A stretch of DNA of 64,000 nt. It comes from Citrus sinensis (Eukaryota; Streptophyta; Magnoliopsida; Sapindales; Rutaceae). Each line of letters starts with the position of its first letter. Position 1 is the stretch's first letter. Positions 12,363-25,137 of the stretch are shown piece after piece. Below the pieces are notes generated by a model. The model was not told the origin of the DNA. It did not search any database and worked only from the letters and a program-made list of their open reading frames with translations. The stretch spans positions 4,030,001 to 4,094,000 of the forward strand of contig NC_068562.1 of assembly GCF_022201045.2 (NCBI RefSeq). The letters are read 5' to 3'. The translations under genes were made by a program, and so were the position numbers.

Positions 12363-14814
12363 TCTCTATTTTTCTTATAGTATCAACCATTTACAAGGCA
12401 AAACTTAAAACAAACAAAACTCAACTAAAAACCCCAAACACAATAGCCATAATATGTCTTCACACTCTGACAAAACACTCTCCATTTTATCCATCTCACA
12501 TTGATAAAAAAAAAATTATTATCCAAATATCACCCAACGTGGTTCCATTAAACTAGAATATTTATTTAAGTAATGACAACAAAATCAATCAATAATGTAA
12601 AGAACAACAAAACGTTAAGGTTATTAATTCTTCAATTTTTAACTTTTTTCATATGAGTTCATAGATTCATAAATTAGAAGAATTCCGACAAAATCCAATG
12701 AAATTGAGTGTTTAACAATATTGAAGATGAAAGCAGAATTTGGCCGACAAGTGTCTATCGCCCAGGCGATGCAAATGTCATCCAAACTGACAATTACCCC
12801 TTATTCGGGTGATCGGCAATTGTTGCCCAAATTATTCTATTGTATGTTAGGTGACTGGTGCCGCGTCGCCTAACACATAACTCAAGTTTGTAAACAATTA
12901 ATTATTTAATTGATATAATAATAATAATGTTCAAAGTACTATTTCTGAAGTATTATTGTTGTCTTGCATCAAGTTTAATAGAGTCAATTGTCCTTAAGAT
13001 GTATTTTGATGGAGTATGAGAGAATTTGACAGATGGTTCTATAGATTATGAGAATGGAAAAGTTACTACATTTTACTTCCCAAAAAATACAATATTTGAA
13101 CAATGCTAATGGTTTTTTATAGCATATTTGAAATTTATCTTTTTTTTGGAACTTGTAATGTTGTTGATGGTAAAATACATATAATTTTGAATGACTTTAG
13201 GTAAGGACTTTTGGATAATTTATTATCATTATGTTGGTAATTAATGGTGTCTTGATACTGATTAAAAACCAAGTCGAAATTTAGTAATGAGAAGACGAAA
13301 CAAGCAAGATGACAACTCTCGAAAACTCGGGTGATGTCCCTGTCATCTGAGCAACAGACATGTCGCCTAAGTGTCTTGAGCACAAGAAACATGGGCAACC
13401 GGTCTATCGCCTAGTTTTTTCGAGGGTTATCAATTACTTGATTTGGTGTTTGCTATATTTTTTATGCAACTCTTCCATTTGTTTTACTATGTCAGTTCCC
13501 TGTTATGACTCTAAAATTCATTTTGGAGCCTGGTAAGCTTGAATAGAAAGAATCAGGGCATTTTAAAATCAATCAATGATTTTTTCTATTCCAAAAGTGA
13601 ATCACTTTTAAATGTTAGACAATTAAAATTCTCATTAATGTTTAAAAGTACGTCTTTCTATGCGATATCATATGTAAATCAATATTCTTCCTAAGCAATC
13701 TTCAAAATAACTAAAGCTCGAACTTTATTGTCATAGCTATCTCTTCTTGTTCGACATATCTAACAATTAAGCTAGGACAATAACTAAAGCTATAAAGATT
13801 TCCACGGTTTAGCCAAGGCTTAGCTCAAAACCCCACTACTCGTCATATTCGCACTTTCTTTTTCATTTAAAAAAAAAAATGAAAGTAATGAAAGGGGAGA
13901 CAGCATGTTGTTGCTTATTTCATTATGGATAACAACATGTTGTCACCATAGGCTAATGCCCACGCCCACGCTTTTTGTTCACGCTGTTTGGACGGCACGG
14001 GGAGAAAAGCTTCAAATTCGAAGCAAAAATTCAAAACATTCACCAAAAATTCCAAACTTCAAGCTTCACATTTAGTTACACAGTTTAGCAATCTATATGT
14101 ATATGCCATTTCACAAGCCCTAATCGTAAAGAATTTCGAAATTTTCATGCCTAAAACATATTTATGTCAACAATAATACACGACCAAGCAATTTACACAA
14201 CAAATAAATGGACAAAACCCATGGAAATATTGATGAATATCATGAAGTGAAACCAAGCCATTGTAGAAAGAGGCTGTCAAATGTGTAGATCGCGTGAAAT
14301 CACCATTGGAAGTGAAGAAAACTACTGTTGGAAGTGAAGCTGCTGCTTATGTGTGATTGGTCAAAGTGGGCGATGGGGCTTGGGGTTTGGATGAAGTAGG
14401 CGATTGGGTTTCAGGTTTGAGTGAAGTGAGATGATCGGTTTGGCTATTGCTTGGATATTGAGGTTTTTATTTTTTGGATAAAGTTTTAGGGGTATTTGGG
14501 TCCAAAATGCTTGAAAATTATTGATGCTGTAAGAAAAATGGAGGTGTGCCTTTTTTCAAAGTAAATTTTTCAAAAGTTTTAACTTATTGTTTTAAGTAGG
14601 TATAAGAATATTTGAACCCAACAAAATACTCATGGCATCTATTTTTAAATAAATTTTTTATCACTAATTAAAATTATTGTTATGGAAAACAAAAGATGTA
14701 TATGAAACATTTTACTAGTTTTAAAAATAATTAACTATTCTCTATCTTCTTTTTGGTTAAGAGAGAGAAGTACATAAGAATTTCCGAAGCTCATTTTTTT
14801 GTATATTACTTTAA

Positions 14815-15635
14815 GGGGTTGTTTGATTTTTATCTAAAGTCTGAATTTTACTTATTTTCAAACATTTACAATTTTTAATTTGTTTGCTTTTTATCACTTA
14901 TGTCGGATTTTAAGATGTATAGGTATAAATGAAAAAAGTTAAATATTCTAACTTTTATCTGAATGGCAAAACAACTTATTGGAACTTTAATATTCTCTCT
15001 CATTAATACTCTTATTAAATAAATTATTTCCTATTATATAAATCATTATTTTAGTACTTTCTATCAACTCTTTTTTTTTATTATATGCATATATTCAACT
15101 ATTAATATTTTTTAAGTGAATGAGAATTTTAAACATAATAAAACTTTAGGTGAGCGTTTTTTATAATAGGTCGATCTCTTTATATTTATCTTTACTATTT
15201 TTATAATAGATTTTGAATCTTATTTAATACATTAATTTTAATTCAAATGATTAAACAATTCTCGATTGCCTTATGTAATTAATGAGGACAATTATCAATA
15301 TAATATACCAAAAATAACATTATACGTACATATATTAATGTAAAAAAACACATGTATTAGATATATATTTTATTTTTTATGCTTTGTTAAGGTAAACATT
15401 ATCTATTATTTTTAATAATCAAATAATTTATTTATAACTTTTCATGTGTTTAACCAATAAAATATAAGTATTGTTAATATTTATGAGGTTATATATGTTT
15501 TATTTTTGAAAAACAAACAACTTAACCCTTATATTCAAATTTTTTTAAAAAAATGTCATTTAAATATATGTATTCAGACCTATTCATACTTCAGTTAAAT
15601 TCAAACCCATTTAGATTTTAAACTAAAAAAAAAAT
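14815..15635. repeat. Dispersed repeat, copy 1 (about 0.8 kb)
   Basis: This is homologous along its whole length to 19819-20675 in the same orientation. Shared anchors in order are TCTGAATTTTACTTATTTT, ACATAATA.A.CTTTAGGTGAG, TATATATTTTATTTTT followed by ATGCTTTGTTAAGGTAAA, and AGTATTGTTAATATTT. The start (GGGNTTGTTTG) and TCTGAAT motifs near both ends suggest a hAT-like non-autonomous element. It is non-coding. Confidence 0.65.
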
Positions 15636-16737
15636 ACACTACTTAAATTTTTTCTTCACTTTCTTTCTCTCTTGGACTGTTCATTCCTTTCCAATAGTTT
15701 GTTCTTGTATCTTATGCTTTCAATGTGTGGTATTATATATTTCAAGCTCCTCTTAATTGATGTCTCTTTTAAATTCATATATATATATATATATTCAGTT
15801 TTCCTTCATTTTTCAACAGATTTGCATTCTTGATAAAATCATAATATAATTAATTTATGTAGTAAATATTTTGATTTTTAAAAAAAAATGGCTTATGTTT
15901 AACAGATGAGGATGCTGGTTGAAGTGAAAGAATTGGAAATGAAATTCAGATTGGAATCAGCTGAAAACCCAATGAGAGTTATACTGTTAAGTTAAGCTTT
16001 TCCACATTCAACCAAAAATCTCTCCTGCTCAAGCTTGGACCAACGTTGTGAATTCTCTTGTGAATTAAAATTTTAAAATCTCGTATATATATTTTTCAGT
16101 TTTGGACCAACCTTGTGAATTCTGTGACTTTTAGAGTGGATTGTCGAGGGAGCCTAGGAGACAAACTTCAATGGGCTGGCCTGTCCAAAAGACGGAGACT
16201 CATTTTAAAATTGGTTTGATCTTTATTAATTATATATTTACTATATAATACATTAATGATTTATTTGCTTCTTGAACTAAAGAATGAGAATAATTCTTAT
16301 TCTTAATTAATAGTATTTACTTACTAAAAATATAAATAAATGGAAATGAATTTTGGGCGGAGCCTACAAATTTGAAAATGAGGAATAGGAATCCTAGAGT
16401 ATATTTGGGATTATTTTATATTATCAAATAATCCATTTTGGGATAGATTTTGAAATAATCAACTTTATAAATAATCTAACAAAATGTTTGGTAAATTAAG
16501 ATTATATCATAATCACTTATCATATAATTCGACATGCACGTTTGGTAAACTAATCAAAAAAGGAAATGTGTAAATTGAAATGTTGAAAATGAACTAATGA
16601 ATAGTTGGTTATATTAAAAAGAAATAAAATTTATTTCAAAGCAAATTACTCTAGGTAATTAATGTCTGTGTTCAACTAATAGGAACCTTTAAATTTAGCC
16701 ACAAACGATTCAACTAATTAATTAATAGGAGCTCTTG

Positions 16738-16975
16738 GGCTGAACCAAAGTTGGTTGGTGTGAGAGGTTCGGCACTCTCACTCCTTAAGAGAGGTCAGGG
16801 GTTCAAGCCCCGCTCTCGTATGAAGTCACCACTTTGGCCAGCACTTTACCCCTTATGGGCTGACTCGATGCAAGCGAGGATTAGTCTAGGTTGTGGTATG
16901 AGCTTAAAGGTGCCTCTCACAGTTGGGATCCACTTAGAACCACCTTGTGGTTCAGAGAAAAAAAAAATAATAATA
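16738..16975 (+). mobile_element. tRNA-derived SINE
   Basis: The element has an internal RNA polymerase III promoter. An A-box-like region (AGTTGGTTGGTGTGAGAGG) begins near 16750 and a clear B box (GGTTCAAGCCCC) lies near 16800-16811. A tRNA-unrelated body ends in an A-rich tail (AAAAAAAAAATAATAATAA, about 16958-16976). Length and layout fit plant SINEs. An open frame across it is incidental. I could not identify a target-site duplication with confidence because the left flank is made of TAAT repeats. Confidence 0.75.
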
Positions 16976-17039
16976 AACATATATACTTTTGACTTTGAGC
17001 AGAGACACAGTTAATCGTCGTACCAGATTACACGTATCT

Positions 17040-17480
17040 TTCCATCATACAATGCAAGTCCTCTGAATCTGATGAACTATTGCTGCCGCAATTTCCCGAC
17101 TCCAAATCATTTTCACGGGTTCAGCCGCTGTTACTTGCATTTTCCATGCTCCTCTCGTCATCCAAATCCGCAGCGCATTTCAAAATTATGAAGAGTTGAC
17201 AATTGAAATAATCTTGTTGACAATCTTATGCAGCATTGTTGGAAAATAAGACATTAAAGTCCTGGTTAGGCTGCTGTATGTCGAAGATTGATCCGCAGAG
17301 TTGCCGCATGCATTACATTATTTTCCCTCATTTTCTTACACGCACCCTTTTTTGATTTTAATAGACTTTGAAGCCAGGATTTCTCTTTACTCATGCCTGC
17401 ATATGATGGCTCAGCGAGGAAATGGGAACAGCGGCTGCCCATTAATCTGATGGGAGCTAGAGGTACCCAAAGATTCATAG
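17040..17480 (-). pseudogene. Possible degenerate coding fragment
   Basis: This block is more GC-rich than its surroundings. On the minus strand one frame reads from a Met at 17478 through a Lys-rich stretch (KSKKGACKKMRENN). A second frame near 17045-17170 reads SMENASNSG, then a stop, then an acidic/Ser-rich end (GSNSSSDSEDLHCMMERYV). The frame change and internal stop suggest a decayed gene or retro-copy. I do not recognise the family, and a chance open stretch is possible. Confidence 0.25.
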
Positions 17481-17884
17481 TGAACTTTGATGGGAGCTTC
17501 CCGCTGATTTAGCGTTTGGCGGGTGATAGGGCCAGTAGGAGAAATGGATTACCGGGGTGGGGACGAATTCCTGAAATTGCAAAACCCCTTCAACGCTTAC
17601 TCGTCGTTTAGGGGGTCGGTCAGGAAGGCCTTCACCATATTTTTACATTTGTTATGATTATCTCTATTTTGGGTATTCAGGGAATCTTCCTTATTTGACG
17701 AAATGTTCCTATTACGTCAATGTCAATTGGATCAACGTTATTAGCTATGAATTCAAACTTTTAATGAGGTGATGAACTTGGAGATGTATTAATTAGACAA
17801 AAATAATGATCGATTGTAGTTTATGGCGATGATAGGAAGAGGATGATCTTGTTCAACAGTGTGTTGCATTGACTTATTTTGATA

Positions 17885-18637
17885 AAAAGGAAATTATTTT
17901 TACACCATCTTTCTGTTGTCATATTACATCTAACCACTATAAAATTTTGATACGTACTTTATACCACCTTTGTTTTTAAGTTTATATTAATCAACCACTT
18001 TGACACTAAAAAATAATTATTTTATCCCTAAATGAATTAAAAGACCATTTTATTATACCAAATTTTAAAAAATAAAAATTATAATTATAAGAATATCCCT
18101 AAGTTTAATAAAATAAATAAATCTTAAATTCAATATGTTAATTTTTTATAATTATAATTTCATTTAAAAATTATCATATTAATTTTTTGCAATCATAATT
18201 TCTTTGAATTTGTATGCAGAAGTTTCTCTTAATGTTAATTATAGGGAAGTTAACAATAATTATAGGGAGTTTTTCTCTTCACGTTAATTTTTGTAAACTT
18301 CCTTATACTTAATTTAATTACAAAAATTAAATAAAATTATAATTACAAGATGTTATTTTTATAATTATAATTTCATTTAAAAATTATCATCTTAGATTTT
18401 GATTTTTATTTATTGAATTTAGGGGTATTCTTATAATTATAGTTTTTTTATTTTTCAAAATTTTGTAAAATAAAATAGTCTTTTGATTTATTTAGGGGTA
18501 AAATGGTTATTTTTAATGTCAAAGTGGTTGATTGATACAAGTTTAAAAACAAAAGGTGGTGCAAAGTACATGTTAAGATTTTGTGGTGGTTAAATATACA
18601 TATGACAGAAAAAAGGTGGTGCATAGATAATTTCTCT
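17885..18637. mobile_element. Foldback MITE with long terminal inverted repeats
   Basis: The first 160 or more bases are repeated in reverse complement at the end, with the same landmarks mirrored in both arms: ACCACCTTTTGTTTTTAA-like, CAACCACTTTGACA and AAAAGAC.ATTTTATT. The outer ends read GAAATTATTTTTACACCATC on the left and, reverse-complemented, GAAATTATCTATGCACCACC on the right. Total length is about 750 bp, AT-rich and non-coding. TTGATA sits just outside both ends (17878-17883 left, 18637-18642 right) and may be a target duplication. The right end is also part of a tandem duplication. Confidence 0.8.
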
Positions 18638-18892
18638 TGATATAATTTTTAGGTAATTGTTCTGGTTCTAGTTCGACTGCTATTGTTTTTGGGTGAGGGT
18701 GGGTAGATGACTTAGTCCTCTAATGGGAAGCTTATGTGGAAGAAGAGTAGAAGGGTGGTACAAAGATAATTCCCTTGATATAATTTTTAGGTAATTGTTC
18801 TGGTTCTAGCTCGGCTGATATTGTTTTTGAGTGAGGATGGGTAGATGACTCAGTCGTCTAATGGGAAGCTTCCGTGGAAGAAGAGTAGAAGG
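18615..18892. repeat. Tandem duplication, two units of 139 bp
   Basis: Unit 1 starts at 18615 (GGTGGTGCATAGATAATTTC) and unit 2 at 18754 (GGTGGTACAAAGATAATTCC). Both then carry TTGATATAATTTTTAGGTAA, GGTTCTAG, GGGTAGATGACT and GGAAGAAGAGTAGAAGGGG. Divergence is about 8-10% by eye. Each unit begins with the terminal bases of the foldback MITE, so the duplication appears to postdate that insertion. Confidence 0.85.
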
Positions 18893-19818
18893 GGACCTAC
18901 CCACCCTCAACCACCCAAAAAAGGAGAAAAAAGTATATTTGATAATTAAGTTAAACAACTAAATGTTGTCGGAAATTACATTATATCTTAATCTCTGGAA
19001 GTATGTAACCCAAGCCAGAAGATGAGAAGAATGGCATGCCCGGCGACCATCCTCGTGCTTCTGCAATGACGAGCAGGTTCCCACTCATACCAGGCCTAGC
19101 CCGTTTTAAATGTCTGAGTACATATTAACTATTTGAGTAATGCTCTTTACTCCCATTTAAAATCTTTATAAAATCTTTTTTTTAATCAATGATTGTTTTA
19201 ATGGTAGAAGGTGGCCTTTATTTTTCTATATGAAATCTAAATAGATCTAATTAGTTGAAAGTCTGAATTTAAATAATATATTTATTTTTTTGTCTGAATC
19301 GCTTAAAAATAAATATTAAGTTGTTCGATCTTTTCAACTCAAAAAATTTGAAAACTAATATTTTTACATTTATGCCTTTACAAATTATAAATGTAAACAA
19401 ATAATAAATATATCAAAGAATATAAATAAGGTAATATATTATCATAACATAAATCATATTCAATTGAATAGGTTTCTTTAATATTCTAATTTAGTATATG
19501 TTAATCAATTTTATCGTAGTTTATGATGATATAAGAAATATTTATAAAAAAAGATAAAAATAATAATAGTCTATTATTATATTATTACAAGTTATAGAGA
19601 TAAGCAAAAGTATAATTATTAAATTTTATTTAGGTAATGATAATAATTAATTAATTAATTAGATAAGGATATTTTAGATAATAGCTTTTAATGATATCAT
19701 TCAGACTTTTTAGATTAAGCAAAAAGATGAAAAAAAATGGTTTAATAACTTAATGACTGAAAATTTTCATTAAGTTGAAAAAGCAAACGGATTTAATAAC
19801 TTAACTTATTGAAATTAA

Positions 19819-20675
19819 GGGATTGTTTGTTTTCTGTATAAAATCTGAATTTTACTTATTTTGAGAAATTTACAGTTTTTAATTTGTTTGTTTTCTATCA
19901 CCTATGTCTAATTATAAGATGTTTAGGTTTGAAATGAAAAAATTAAATTATTCTTACTTTTATCTGAATGTGAAACATTTGAATGGAATTTTAATATTCT
20001 TTCTCATTAATATCCCTATGAAATAAATTTATTTCATATTATATAAATTATTCTTTTATTATTTTTTATTTATCCCTTACTTTTGTTATACGCGTGTATT
20101 CAACTATTATCAATTTTTTTTATGAATGAGAATTTTAAACATAATAGAGCTTTAGGTGAGTGTGTTTATAATATGTCCATCTCTTTGTATTTATATTTAC
20201 TATTCTTATAATGGATTTTGAATTTTATTTAATACATTAATATTTTATTCAAATGATTAAATAATATTATAATTAAAAAATAAAAATATCAATATAATAT
20301 ACGAAAAATAACATTAGAAGCATCATAATTTAATAAAAATAACATTATAAGTATCATATATTAATATTAAAAAATACATGTGTTCGATATATATTTTATT
20401 TTTCATGCTTTGTTAAGGTAAAAATTATCATTTTTTTACTAATCAAATAATTTATTTATAACTTGTAATGTGTTTAACAAATAAAACATAAGTATTGTTA
20501 ATATTTTTGAGGTTATATATGTCAAAACATCATATCTCATGTGCTTTATTTTTGAAAACTAAACAACTTAAAACTTGTATTTTGATATTAAAAAATTAAA
20601 GCAAACATTACATTCTAATATATGTATTCAGATTTTAAATAAATTCATACCTATTAAGATTTCAGAACAAAAAAA
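19819..20675. repeat. Dispersed repeat, copy 2 (about 0.85 kb)
   Basis: Second copy of the repeat at 14815-15635, in the same orientation, with a few small insertions (for example around 20310-20360). The left end GGGATTGTTTGTTTTCTG and the right end near CAGAACAAAAAAAATA show weak inverted complementarity. It is non-coding. The DNA just before it (about 19250-19800) also holds TCTGAAT/ATTCAGA motifs and may be another decayed element. Confidence 0.65.
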
Positions 20676-23600
20676 ATAAAATTACGTCGTCTAAGTCAAT
20701 TAAGTCATTTAGTCAAAAAAAAAAAATCAAGCAGCTTCTAAAAGTTACATAAAAGAACAAATATGAAATTTAATTAAACTAATAGCATTGCATTTCTAAA
20801 TCATGAACCTTAGTATCTTACTATCTTTGAATCTTCACATATGATAGAACTAATTTTTTTCAGTAAACTCAAAAATATTTTGAAACAATTATGGATTAAA
20901 TTCACGAAAGCGGGGTTTCATAAGAAATCTAAAGGGGTGCTAATTGCTTAACGCTAGATGTTCAGTTAATATATGGATTTGCTTACTTTTATGCCTATTA
21001 CCATTACCGAAACTGAGCCTACAAGGGGACTTGCTACTTCGAATCCGTTTTGCCCCACTCCATGAGGTGAACCAAACTATATGGGCCAAAATCCTAATCG
21101 ATCTAGCGTACCACAAGGGTGGCTGTATTTGAAATGTCCCCACATTTAGTGTAATCACACCCCAGTCAGTCCGAATAATTAAATCAAGGTCCTTAATTTT
21201 TTTATGCTTTAAAATATCTCTCTTGTTTACTGAATTAAAACAAACCAAAGAAAACGAATTCTACAAGCACAAGTATTGTTTTGCTCATGCACAATATACT
21301 TCATGATTTTGAACGGATTTGTTCCTTAATTGCTATTTAAATTATTTGCTTCATGGATTTTACATTGGGCATGAAAATTTGAAAATTTTAAAAAATCATA
21401 TTTTGTAAAATATCACACATTATGCATTCATTAAAATGCCTCTGAGATTAAGTTTGTTGAGCGTGCCTCTAATCATACACTTATGAGTACCAAAAGCACC
21501 TACTAACAGTGAGAGAAAGAGATAAAATTAGTATATCATTGTTTGCATTGGTTGCATCTAGGCGATGGATGCCATCGCTTGCGAGAGGTGTTTCAAAGGC
21601 CATCACCTAGGATTTGGTTTTTCTCTATTAGATTGTAAAACACAAAATTTAATGGATTTTACTTGATTTATGGACGCACACAAGTAAATATCTATCTGCA
21701 TTGTAATAAAAATAACAAACACATTTGTTTGTACCAAACTCACTCAATTTTATAATCTAAAATTAAGAACATTAACCTTAATTTCTTCATGATCTTTTTT
21801 ATTTATTTATTTGTTGTTAATGAATTTTATCTTTAATGCTTGGCGACAATTGTTGTTTGATGCATGCGAGTTGAGAAGTGAAATGGAGAAAGTTTTGTCA
21901 AGCAGAGTGTTTAGTTGTTGTAGGGAGTTTTGGATAATATAGATTGTGTTGCCTTAGATTTGTTTGATTTATCTTAAGAGTAATTTAGTTTGAAATCGGC
22001 GTATGTAGTTATTATGATACGAAATTTTGTTATAATAATGAATGTACGAAAGTAGCTAGAAAGGTAATTATCATTTATTTTAATCGAAGAAAAGTGCGGG
22101 TCATCACTCATCACAAATATAATTCACAAGCGCACAAATCTTCAAACCTATAATAAAAACATTATCATCGGCACACTAGAGTAGAAATTGGGAGACAGTG
22201 GGGGTCGTTTTCCCTTGTTACGAATACGAGGAAGGGAGAGGGGACGCCACCGCATGCATTTAAGCCGAGTTGCTGTTAGCCATTGCCGTCAATCAAACCA
22301 AATGAATAGATACGGATTGGCGGTCTCGGCAATAACCAATGGTGGCTATAGGGTAATAAATGCTTTATTAACAATAGAACCCCACCGATAAACGAGGGTT
22401 AGAATTCTCTCTTATGATTTCTCATGATCTGATTTTTTAAAATACAATTTATTAAATAATTAAAAAATAAAAAATAATTGAATCTTAATCATACATGAAT
22501 ATTAAGTATATGTAACATAATATTGTAAAATATTAAAAAAAAAAAATCGGATCAGGAACCATTTTTCATTGTTACTGTTCATGTGGTTGGTGTCGACATA
22601 ATGACAACTGAGCCCAAGAAAAGAATAAACAAATTCAAAGAACTAAAGTTGCCATAACACTATCGGCCACTAGTTTCTATTTTTCTCCGGAAGAAAAAAC
22701 TGTTTAATAAACACATTGGATGAGTTAAAAAGTTTACAGCCGTCCCTCAAATGTCAAGGGATAGGAAGTGGACAAGATTCGCGGGAGCGTGCGTGCAACC
22801 ACGAGGCATCCACGACAAAGACGTCGACCCACTCGTTGTCCCCACACACTTGGCACCATCTTTCTCGTCTTTCCTCGCGCCTTCCTCCTCCCTCGTCACT
22901 CTGAAAAGGCTCTCACTGCCGCAACTGATGCCACGTCGTTGTTTCCACGTGGATTTTATTTATCCTACAGAACCCGATACCGTCCCCATCTCTAGTTTTG
23001 ACAATATACCATCAGTATTTTTCAAAAAAAGGCTGATATTAGTTTATGTTCAAGCTTCCTGCCCAATAATTGAAGCCACGGGTCTATTTTTTTGTGCATA
23101 CTTCGCAAAAGGTTACGTGGCTGACGAGTAGTTAGTTTAATATTTGATATGCATATCTGTTTAATATTTGAGATTTATTAAAAATCTTTGGTGAATTTTA
23201 CAACCAATAAAATATATCATTAATTCCGATCAAAATTATACACTATGTCAAAAGGAGAAAGACATGTTAAACCTTTCCCTCAAGCTAAATCAATACAATA
23301 TTTCCGAGCAAATCATACAATATTGTTCACTTTTGGGCAAAGCTTCCAAAATTATGATTTATTGGAGATAACGCTAATTCTCCACTCAGCTACAAAGGAT
23401 AAAGAATGTAAGACTGTGGGCCCACGTAATCAAATTATCTTAAATATATTCAATTCATTCATATCTTTAGACTTAAAGCGTCAATGACCATTCAATCCTA
23501 CTCTCCTAAAAAAAAGTAATCACCCCTAACTTATACTAAAATTTACGAATACGTCTACGGAAGGAATTACCACGTGTTACGATCTACCGCGAAATTTGGA

Positions 23601-24050
23601 GAATCACACGACGTGCAATAAACCCCCCAGCAGAGTAAAAATGTGAAGTAATAACATCCGAATCCCGTAGTTTGTATATACTCCAATAAGAATATAGTTT
23701 TCCATCTCTATCAAATAGGTCCTCAACCGCTATCATACGGTCCAAAATAGTATTTTAAAAATTGGATTTTAAGTGATGGGTACTTTTTTCCTTTTAAAGT
23801 TTGGACGGAGATAAAAAAAAAAATCTCGGCCATTAAATAGTGATTTTGTTCTGTATTATAATTCAAACTCATATAATTGCGAATGGAACATATTATATAT
23901 ATATGTAGCTAATATTAAGATTTTTAAGAAGCAACTTAGTTGTTTTTTCTCTTGTCATCAAAATAAAAGACAAAGTGATGCAAGTGATTGTTTTCCTCTT
24001 CTACTAATCTTATACAAAAGTATTCTAAAATTATATTTTGTGCTCAAGAT
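20676..24050. other. Intergenic region with two GC-richer blocks
   Basis: Mostly AT-rich DNA. A block at about 20900-21200 and another at about 22690-23130 are markedly more GC-rich and contain moderately long open frames, but I do not recognise either as protein-coding. The second block has ACGT-core motifs (GACGTCGAC near 22820, CCACGTCG and CCACGTGG near 22930-22955), which look regulatory. Confidence 0.35.
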
Positions 24051-24057
24051 GATACGT

Positions 24058-24655
24058 AGGGCTCGTTTGTGATTGCTTTTGAAAGTTCAAAAGTGATTTT
24101 GAAAAATTAATTTTAGTGTTTGATACATTTTTTTTAGAAATTACATTTGGCAAAAGTGATTTTAAAGCAAATTTTGAAAAATAGGAAGGATAACTTTTCA
24201 AAACATAATTTTAAGAATGACTTTTATACTTATTAGTATTTCATATATATTCTCATATATATTATAAAGATAAAAAATTATCCTTATTAATTAGAAAATA
24301 AAATCATTAGCTTTGAAGAGATTATTATTATTATTATTATCAATTATGTTGAGATAACAAAACAAAAAATAAAATTAATAATATAAAAATATTTATTTTA
24401 GCCAATTATTATATGTACACAATTAAAAAAAATTATATACATGTTTATAAATTATATTTAATATTGCATCTAATTTAGTCATAACAGTAAGATTTATCAA
24501 ATACATACATTTACTTTAAATACTCACAACACTTTTAAAAATAAATTTTACTAAACATTTAATCGATTCTCTTTACAGCTAATTAATTTTACAGCATATC
24601 TAATAACAATTATTTAAAAAAAAACTACGGTATTACAAACTAGTCCTTAGTGGGT
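24058..24655. mobile_element. MITE-like element, hAT-style termini
   Basis: The left end AGGGCTCGTTTGTGATTGC pairs with the reverse complement of the right end, AAGGACTAGTTTGTAATACC. The interior is AT-rich and opens with AAAGTTCAAAAGTGATTTTG. Length is about 600 bp. No clear target-site duplication was found. Confidence 0.5.
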
Positions 24656-25011
24656 GTATGAATTAAAAATAAAAATATAATATTTCAGTTATTTTAAAGT
24701 CAAAACTACTAGCAACAACGATGTTATTGATATGGACAATAGTTTTGTAAGAACGTATTATAAAAAAAAAAGAAAATTGTTTAAATGTGGAGGACAATAA
24801 AATTCACTTGTCACAAACACACACATATTATTTTTCTCTTTTTTCTCCCTTAACAATTTTGTCAAACAATTTTATTTAGACTTTATCTTCTCCTACCTAA
24901 GTTGAAAACCTATTAATAAATTTATGAAATACGTCTATATTTAAGAAATCATAAAAACGAAGGGACCGAGATGTTATTACTCAAGAATTACACCCAACAT
25001 ATAGATGGAGA

Positions 25012-25024
25012 GCATAAATAAAGG
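25012..25024 (+). promoter_or_regulatory. TATA-like box of the NRAMP gene
   Basis: CATAAATAAAGGC lies about 120 bp upstream of the ATG at 25138, which gives a plausible leader of about 90 nt. No better TATA candidate is nearby. Confidence 0.45.
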
Positions 25025-25137
25025 CACTCGAAGCCTTAGTTCTCATTTTACAAGTTGCTTCGCCTTAAGCTCTTTAGAAACCGATAAAACCAGACGGAAA
25101 AGCAAAGAAGACTCCCTTTGTTTATTGATTTACAGCC

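Larger units (their letters stand above)
11253..14800. other. Intergenic region upstream of the MADS gene
   Basis: This holds the MADS promoter on the minus side (first few hundred bases), a MITE-like copy at about 11810-12090 and a CA microsatellite at 12331-12358. GGCGAT/TCGCC phrases recur near 12765, 12860 and 13330-13420, possibly remnants of one repeat. I see no gene I would defend. Confidence 0.45.

Noticed and set aside
16738-16830. A functional tRNA gene
   Set aside because: The A and B boxes are present, but no full cloverleaf or acceptor stem forms and a SINE body with an A-rich tail follows.
16751-17014. 87-codon frame at the SINE
   Set aside because: It lies across a tRNA-derived SINE and its A-rich tail; not a protein gene.
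22751-23131. 126-codon frame upstream of NRAMP3
   Set aside because: No recognisable domain and promoter-like composition. It is kept only as an observation about the GC-rich block.
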